Assembly: GCF_013155125.1 (NCBI RefSeq) | Contig: NZ_CP053564.1 | Span: forward strand, 3,293,501-3,357,500 | DNA length: 64,000 nucleotides | Source of the DNA: Pseudonocardia broussonetiae | Lineage (GTDB): Bacteria > Actinomycetota > Actinomycetes > Mycobacteriales > Pseudonocardiaceae | Direction: 5' to 3' | Part shown: positions 60,107-64,000 of the stretch, one piece after another | How positions within the stretch are numbered: the stretch's first letter is position 1 | How the letters are laid out: each line of letters begins with the position of its first letter | Notes under the pieces: generated by a model | Databases searched by the model: none | What the model saw: only the letters and a program-made list of their open reading frames with translations | What the model was told of the DNA's origin: nothing | Translations under genes and position numbers: made by a program

Positions 60107-61068
60107 CGGTGACTCCCGATCCGGTCGGACCCGGAGCCGGTCAGCTCCAGCACCACCTGCTCCAGGCTGCGCCGCTGCTCCGACAGCCCGGCCACGGCCA
60201 CCCCGGCCGCGACGAGCCGGGCGTTGACCGCGGCCGGGTCGGCGTCGCGGACGGTGAGCACGTCGCCGCTGCGCGCGGTGACCGCGTCACCGAGCACGCC
60301 GGCCGCGCGGGCCGGGTCGGGCGTGCGCACCGTGACCAGCCCGGTGGGCGTCCGCAGCGCGTCGAGGTCCTCGGCGAGCACCAGCCGCCCGGCGTCCATC
60401 ACCCCGACCCGCGTGCACAGCGCCTCGACCTCGCTGAGCAGGTGGCTCGACAGCACCACCGTCGTCCCGCCCTCGTTCAGCGCCGTGAGCAGGGTGCGCA
60501 TCTCGCCGATGCCGCGGGGGTCGAGGCCGTTGGTGGGCTCGTCGAGCAGCAGGAGCGCGGGCGCGCGCAGCAGGGCGGCGGCGATGCCGAGCCGCTGGCG
60601 CATGCCCAGGGAGTAGGCGCGGACGGGGCGGCGGTCGACGCCGCCCAGGCCGACGCGCTCCAGGGCGTCGTCGACGCGGGCCCGGCGGTCGCGGCGCCGC
60701 CCCCCGGGACCGGCGGCGTCGAGCAGGCGGAGGTTGGCCCGGCCCGACAGGTGCGCCCAGGACGCCGGGTTCTCCACCAGGGCGCCGACGCGCGGCAGGA
60801 CCGTGGCGGCGTGCCGCGGCATCGCGGAGCCGAGCAGCTCGACCGACCCCGCGGTGGGGTGCACGAGCCCGAGCAGCATCCGCACGAGCGTCGTCTTGCC
60901 GGAGCCGTTGGGGCCGAGCAGGCCGAACCGGACGCCGGTCGGGACGTGCAGGTCCACCCCGTCGACGGCGGTGACGCGGCCGTAGCGCTTGGTCAGGCCG
61001 GTGGTGCGGATCGCGAGGTCGCCCTCGCGCCGCCCGGTGGTGCGGGGCGAGGAGTCGGTGAGGGTCAC
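60103..61068 (-). CDS. ABC transporter ATP-binding protein (drug-export type)
   Basis: A 321-residue ATPase. Walker A is GPNGSGKTT, the signature YSLGMRQRLGIA is of the variant form typical for ABC-2 exporters, and Walker B is LLLLDEPTNGLD. The last 90 residues form the accessory domain usual for DrrA-like proteins. GTG 61068 is the first start before the family-like region. It is coupled to the permease gene by overlap and lies 13 bases after the RseB-like gene. Confidence 0.92.
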   Translation of the reverse strand: MTLTDSSPRTTGRREGDLAIRTTGLTKRYGRVTAVDGVDLHVPTGVRFGLLGPNGSGKTTLVRMLLGLVHPTAGSVELLGSAMPRHAATVLPRVGALVENPASWAHLSGRANLRLLDAAGPGGRRRDRRARVDDALERVGLGGVDRRPVRAYSLGMRQRLGIAAALLRAPALLLLDEPTNGLDPRGIGEMRTLLTALNEGGTTVVLSSHLLSEVEALCTRVGVMDAGRLVLAEDLDALRTPTGLVTVRTPDPARAAGVLGDAVTARSGDVLTVRDADPAAVNARLVAAGVAVAGLSEQRRSLEQVVLELTGSGSDRIGSHR

Positions 61069-61081
61069 GGCTGGTGCACGG

Positions 61082-62215
61082 TCAGGTCCGCCTCCGGTCG
61101 GGGAGCTCGAGCAGGGCCTGCTCGAGCTGGTCGGCGGCGACGGTGCCGACGAGCAGTGTCCCGCGCCGGCCGCGGGCCAGCACGGCGAGCGTGAGCAGCG
61201 GGGTGGCGAGGACGACCGCCCGCCCGCGTCCGGCGGCGACGCCCGCGCCACCGGCCAGCGCCGCCCCGTCGACGGCGCGGTCGGCGATCTCGCGGCTGAC
61301 CGGGAACAGCGCGAACCCGGCGGGCCCGGTGCCGTAGAGGCCGACGCCGGGCAGCTCGGAGCCCGGCGTGGCGGTGAGCGGCACGAGGGCGCGCCCGGCG
61401 AGGGCCGCCGGCGGGTCCGGGGCGTCGAGCTGGCGCAGCGCGCCCGCGATCTGCCCGGCGTCGGCGCGCACGAACCCGGCGCCGGGCGGCACCTCGGGGA
61501 GCAGGTCGGCGTCGTCGGGCGTGCGGTCGTCCACCTCGGTGAACGCGGTGGCCAGCAGCGGCTCGTCGGGCGCCGAGCGCGGCGCGACCTCGACCCGCAG
61601 CGGCAGGCCCGTCGCGTCGTCGGCCCAGACGTCGATCCGCCCGATCGTCGTGGCCGGGTCGGTCGGCACGAGCCGCAGCCCGGCGGCGGTGCGCCCGGCG
61701 ACGCGACGCGCGGCGATCGGCTGCACCGGGTCGCCGGGCGCGAGGCGCAGCAGGCGCCGGGCCAGCTCCGGCGGCAGCAGGTCGGCGGCGCGGGGCAGGC
61801 GCAGCGGTGCGGCGCCGGTGATCACGGTGAGCTGGTCGGCGTCGGAGTCCCAGCCGTACTCGCGGCCGTCGAGGCGGTAGGTGCCGCGCTCGCCCACCGG
61901 CGTCAGCTCGTCGACGCGGAACCGCTCCGGCGACGCCACGAACGCCCGGATCCGGGTCGTGCCGGTGAGCAGGGCGACGGCCGACTCCAGCTGGGGCAGC
62001 GGCGGCAGCCCGAGCCGCGCGGTGCTCTCCGCGACGCCGACGTAGGGCCCGGTCGCGGCGAGCACGCGCTCGCGCAGGGCGTCGGCGGGCAGGTCGGAGA
62101 CGGGGCCGGCCGGGCGCGGCAGCGCGTCGACGCCCACCAGGGCGAGCGCCCCGGCGCCGACCAGCAGCCAGCGCCGGGAGAAGCGGGGGGCGGCCACGTG
62201 GTCCCACGATGCCAC
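61082..62215 (-). CDS. RseB/LolA-like extracytoplasmic protein
   Basis: A 377-residue protein with an N-terminal twin-arginine-like start (FSRRWLLVGAGALALVG, residues 12-28), then a mainly beta LolA/RseB-like domain (FRVDELTPVGERGTYRLDGREY in part, and GLPLRVEVAP). Such proteins bind lipids or lipoproteins and can sense envelope stress. It precedes the ABC-2 system, so it may hand cargo to it or regulate it (inference). No sigma factor gene is adjacent. Confidence 0.78.
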   Translation of the reverse strand: MASWDHVAAPRFSRRWLLVGAGALALVGVDALPRPAGPVSDLPADALRERVLAATGPYVGVAESTARLGLPPLPQLESAVALLTGTTRIRAFVASPERFRVDELTPVGERGTYRLDGREYGWDSDADQLTVITGAAPLRLPRAADLLPPELARRLLRLAPGDPVQPIAARRVAGRTAAGLRLVPTDPATTIGRIDVWADDATGLPLRVEVAPRSAPDEPLLATAFTEVDDRTPDDADLLPEVPPGAGFVRADAGQIAGALRQLDAPDPPAALAGRALVPLTATPGSELPGVGLYGTGPAGFALFPVSREIADRAVDGAALAGGAGVAAGRGRAVVLATPLLTLAVLARGRRGTLLVGTVAADQLEQALLELPDRRRT

Positions 62216-62245
62216 CGCGGGCGTGAGGACCGCGTGGCCTCCGGG

Positions 62246-62686
62246 TCAGGTCGCGCCGGTCGGGACGAGCCCCGAGACGCCCGCCTCGTCCGGGACGACG
62301 TGCCGGACGTCGGCGAGACCGGCGAACGCGGCGTCGGCGGACACCACCGTCGTGGCACCCGCCGCGACGGCCGAGGCGGCGAGTGCCGCGTCGAAGGACC
62401 CGAGACGGGGATGCCGGCGGAAGAGGCGCAGTCCGGCTCGGAACGCGTCCTCGTCGACGGTGATCAGCGGTGCGAGGAGATCGGAGAACGCCTCGGCCAG
62501 GTCGGCGGCGTCGTCCCGGTCGCGGCGCCGGGCGCGGACGTGCGCGAACTCCTGGAGGACCTCGGGAGTGGTCGTCGCGACGACCATCCCGCTCGCGACC
62601 GCGTCGAGCAGCCGGGCGCACGGCTCGCGGAAGCGGTGCTCGGTGCCGACGGAGTACACGAGCACGGTGGTGTCGAGCACGATCAC
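62246..62686 (-). CDS. vapC: PIN-domain toxin, VapC-like
   Basis: A 146-residue PIN-domain ribonuclease. The conserved acids appear as D6 in VLDTTVLVYS, the Glu in TPEVLQEFAH, the Asp in SFDAALAAS and the Asp in VSADAAF. VapC toxins cleave RNA, and the partner antitoxin is the gene just upstream, whose stop overlaps this GTG. The usual acid array is complete, so the toxin should be active. Target RNA unknown. Confidence 0.9.
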   Translation of the reverse strand: MIVLDTTVLVYSVGTEHRFREPCARLLDAVASGMVVATTTPEVLQEFAHVRARRRDRDDAADLAEAFSDLLAPLITVDEDAFRAGLRLFRRHPRLGSFDAALAASAVAAGATTVVSADAAFAGLADVRHVVPDEAGVSGLVPTGAT

Positions 62687-62928
62687 GCGTGCCGGCCCCG
62701 GAGCTCGTCGAGCTCGGCGCGGAGGTCCTCGGGCGGCCCGACGTCCATCGGTACGGCCTCCCGGACCCGGCGCATCGCCGCGGTGCGCCGCGCCGGCACC
62801 GACGGCAGTCCACGGTCGATGGCATCGCGCACGACGGCGGCGACGGACACCCCGCGCGCCTTCGCGAGCGAGGAGATGCGCTGGTAGCGCTCCTCGTCGA
62901 GGAGGATCTGCAGACGGTGGTCCAACAT
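62683..62928 (-). CDS. vapB: Ribbon-helix-helix antitoxin, VapB-like
   Basis: An 81-residue CopG/Arc-type protein. The N-terminal LDHRLQILLDEERYQRISS and VSVAAVVRDAIDRGL form the ribbon-helix-helix, and the C-terminal tail would wrap VapC. Antitoxin and toxin genes overlap by four bases. Unusually, the ATG lies only 4 bases after the stop of an ASCH-wHTH gene, so the pair has no promoter gap of its own and probably depends on that gene's transcript. Confidence 0.88.
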   Translation of the reverse strand: MLDHRLQILLDEERYQRISSLAKARGVSVAAVVRDAIDRGLPSVPARRTAAMRRVREAVPMDVGPPEDLRAELDELRGRHA

Positions 62929-62932
62929 GCAC

Positions 62933-63508
62933 CTACATTAGCATGTGCAGGTAGGCGGTGCCGCGGGGTGAGAGGCGGTAGCCGACCTCCAGGCTCTCGG
63001 TGAGGCCCAGCTCCTTGAGCTTGCGGACGTCGCGCTTGAACGGCGCGGTCTCGCGGCCGAGCCGCGCGGCGAGGTCGGGCGCGCGCACGCCCGGGTGGTC
63101 GGCGATCAGGCGCAGGACGGCGCCGGTCCAGGGCGCGGTGCGGTCCATCCGGGCCAGTCGGGCGTCGAGGGCGGTGCGGTCGTCGTCGGAGAGGACGGCG
63201 GACTCGCGCAGCGCGATGCGCGGGTCGGGCCCCGCCGGGCGCAGCGTGACGCGGAACAGCGCGCCGTCGCGGCGGGCGTTCGCGGCGCGCAGGGCGTCGA
63301 GGGAGTCGTGGCCGGAGCGGCGGGCGTCCTCGGCCGTGAGATCGGACTCCTCCACCACGTCCACGGCGACGACCTCCAGCAGCCCGACGGCCGTGCGCAG
63401 GCGCGTCCCGGCGCGGACGCGGGCGTGTGACCAGCGGCGGAAGGCCATGTCGACGCTGCCCGCCGCGATGGCGTCGAGCACCGGTCGACGGATGAGCACG
63501 GGGTCCAT
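62933..63508 (-). CDS. ASCH-domain plus winged-helix protein
   Basis: A 191-residue protein. Residues 1-85 resemble an ASCH/PUA-like RNA-binding domain (LIRRPVLDAIAAGSVDMAFRRW in part, and VRAGTRLRTAVGLLEV). Residues 125-190 look like a winged helix (APDLAARLGRETAPFKRDVRKLKELGLTESL in part). Similar stand-alone proteins occur in Streptomyces; function unknown. It is the first gene of a probable three-gene unit with vapB and vapC and diverges from hrcA with a 47-base gap. Confidence 0.78.
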   Translation of the reverse strand: MDPVLIRRPVLDAIAAGSVDMAFRRWSHARVRAGTRLRTAVGLLEVVAVDVVEESDLTAEDARRSGHDSLDALRAANARRDGALFRVTLRPAGPDPRIALRESAVLSDDDRTALDARLARMDRTAPWTGAVLRLIADHPGVRAPDLAARLGRETAPFKRDVRKLKELGLTESLEVGYRLSPRGTAYLHMLM

Positions 63509-63555
63509 CCCACATCTAGACTGGTGGCGACGCCAGTACCCCGGGGAGGTGCCGC

Positions 63556-64000
63556 ATGAACGCCGACGAGCGGCGGTTCGCCGTGCTCCGCGCCATCGTC
63601 GCCGACTACGTCTCCACGCAGGAGCCGGTCGGTTCGAAGATGATCGTGGAGCGCCACAACCTGGGTGTCTCCAGTGCCACGGTGCGCAACGACATGGCCG
63701 TGCTGGAGGAGGACGGGCTCATCGCCCAGCCCCACACCAGCGCGGGCCGGGTGCCCACCGACAAGGGCTACCGGATGTTCGTCGACCGGTTGACGCAGGT
63801 CAAGCCGCTGAGCGCGGCCGAGCGCCGGGCCGTCACCGCGTTCCTCGACGGCGCCGTCGACCTCGACGACGTCATGCGCCGCAGCGTCCGGCTGCTCGCG
63901 CAGCTCACCCGTCAGGTGGCCGTCGTGCAGTACCCGACGCTGACGCGCTCGACGGTGCGCCACTGCGAGGTCGTCGCCCTCACCCCGGCCCGGCTGATGC
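63556..64000 (+). CDS. hrcA: Heat-inducible transcription repressor HrcA, N-terminal part
   Basis: First 148 codons of HrcA, cut by the window end. [21 protein letters not shown] and the winged-helix [20 protein letters not shown] are diagnostic, then [18 protein letters not shown]. HrcA represses chaperone operons by binding CIRCE elements. No CIRCE palindrome is visible in the 47-base gap before it, so autoregulation through a nearby site is not supported. GGGGAGG lies 7 bases before the ATG. dnaJ usually follows. Confidence 0.97.
   Translation, partial: MNADERRFAVLRAIVADYVSTQEPVGSKMIVERHNLGVSSATVRNDMAVLEEDGLIAQPHTSAGRVPTDKGYRMFVDRLTQVKPLSAAERRAVTAFLDGAVDLDDVMRRSVRLLAQLTRQVAVVQYPTLTRSTVRHCEVVALTPARLM

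Noticed and set aside
63509..63555. CIRCE element before hrcA
   Set aside because: The TTAGCACTC-N9-GAGTGCTAA palindrome, or a near match, is not present in the gap.

Overview
The window reads as chromosomal DNA of a very GC-rich actinobacterium. GTG starts are common, neighbouring genes are often coupled through GTGA or ATGA overlaps, and the third codon position is almost always G or C. Gene order from about 17.5 to 37.2 kb (nadD, rsfS, gpgP-like, octT-like, degV, comEA, comEC, holA, rpsT, ATP-grasp/alpha-E/transglutaminase trio, lepA), followed further on by a sulfate-assimilation block, hemW and hrcA, follows the Mycobacterium tuberculosis Rv2421c to Rv2374c segment as I remember it. Pseudonocardiales (Pseudonocardia or a relative) is my inference; no rRNA or tRNA gene confirms it.

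Layout. 0-16.8 kb: accessory and housekeeping genes. These are an acyl-CoA synthetase (cut by the window edge), an LLM flavin oxidoreductase, a phosphotransferase, a RecQ helicase with a phosphoribosyltransferase-like tail, an AbiEi/DUF559-type nuclease-like gene between two copies of a palindromic element, a MoxR ATPase, TetR and ArsR regulators, a two-component system with a DUF4173-type membrane protein, a CoxE-like VWA protein and a secreted M28 peptidase. 16.8-28.3 kb: alkB under a perfect LexA box, then nadD, a P-loop protein, rsfS and two genes matching mycobacterial methylglucose-lipopolysaccharide functions, then degV, the comEA-comEC pair, thrC behind a SAM-I-type riboswitch, holA and rpsT. 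28.4-37.6 kb: an MFS carrier, the ATP-grasp/alpha-E/transglutaminase operon, a diguanylate cyclase and lepA. 37.7-45.2 kb: MarR, an MDR oxidoreductase, a 660-bp intergenic repeat array, a sirtuin, an enoyl-CoA hydratase, an ABC exporter and an XRE regulator.

45.3-57.2 kb is a sulfur island. It holds ssuD, an FAD/NAD(P)-binding protein, ssuA-ssuB-ssuC, and sir-(zinc-ribbon)-cysH-cysD-cysN. This is a sulfonate uptake and desulfonation route beside APS-type sulfate assimilation. Five very small ORFs lie in or at the edges of these operons: three share the RRHVDL core known from actinobacterial putative leader peptides, and two share a DLExFWPSRRxHAFDExCR core and bracket ssuABC. Four of the five spell their only cysteine with TGT, and three end in the same nine bases, TGTCGCTGA. 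I infer cysteine-responsive upstream ORFs.

57.2-64 kb: hemW, a secreted or anchored hydrolase, an ABC-2 export system with an RseB/LolA-like protein, an ASCH-wHTH gene fused into one transcription unit with vapBC, and the start of hrcA.

Several intergenic spacers carry palindromes of related design but unrelated sequence (about 5.0, 6.0, 48.7, 52.3 and 58.5 kb). Most begin within about 30 bases of a stop codon. Each has a 10-13 base unit duplicated 20-22 bases apart and then mirrored. No CRISPR array, IS element, prophage, tRNA or rRNA was found.
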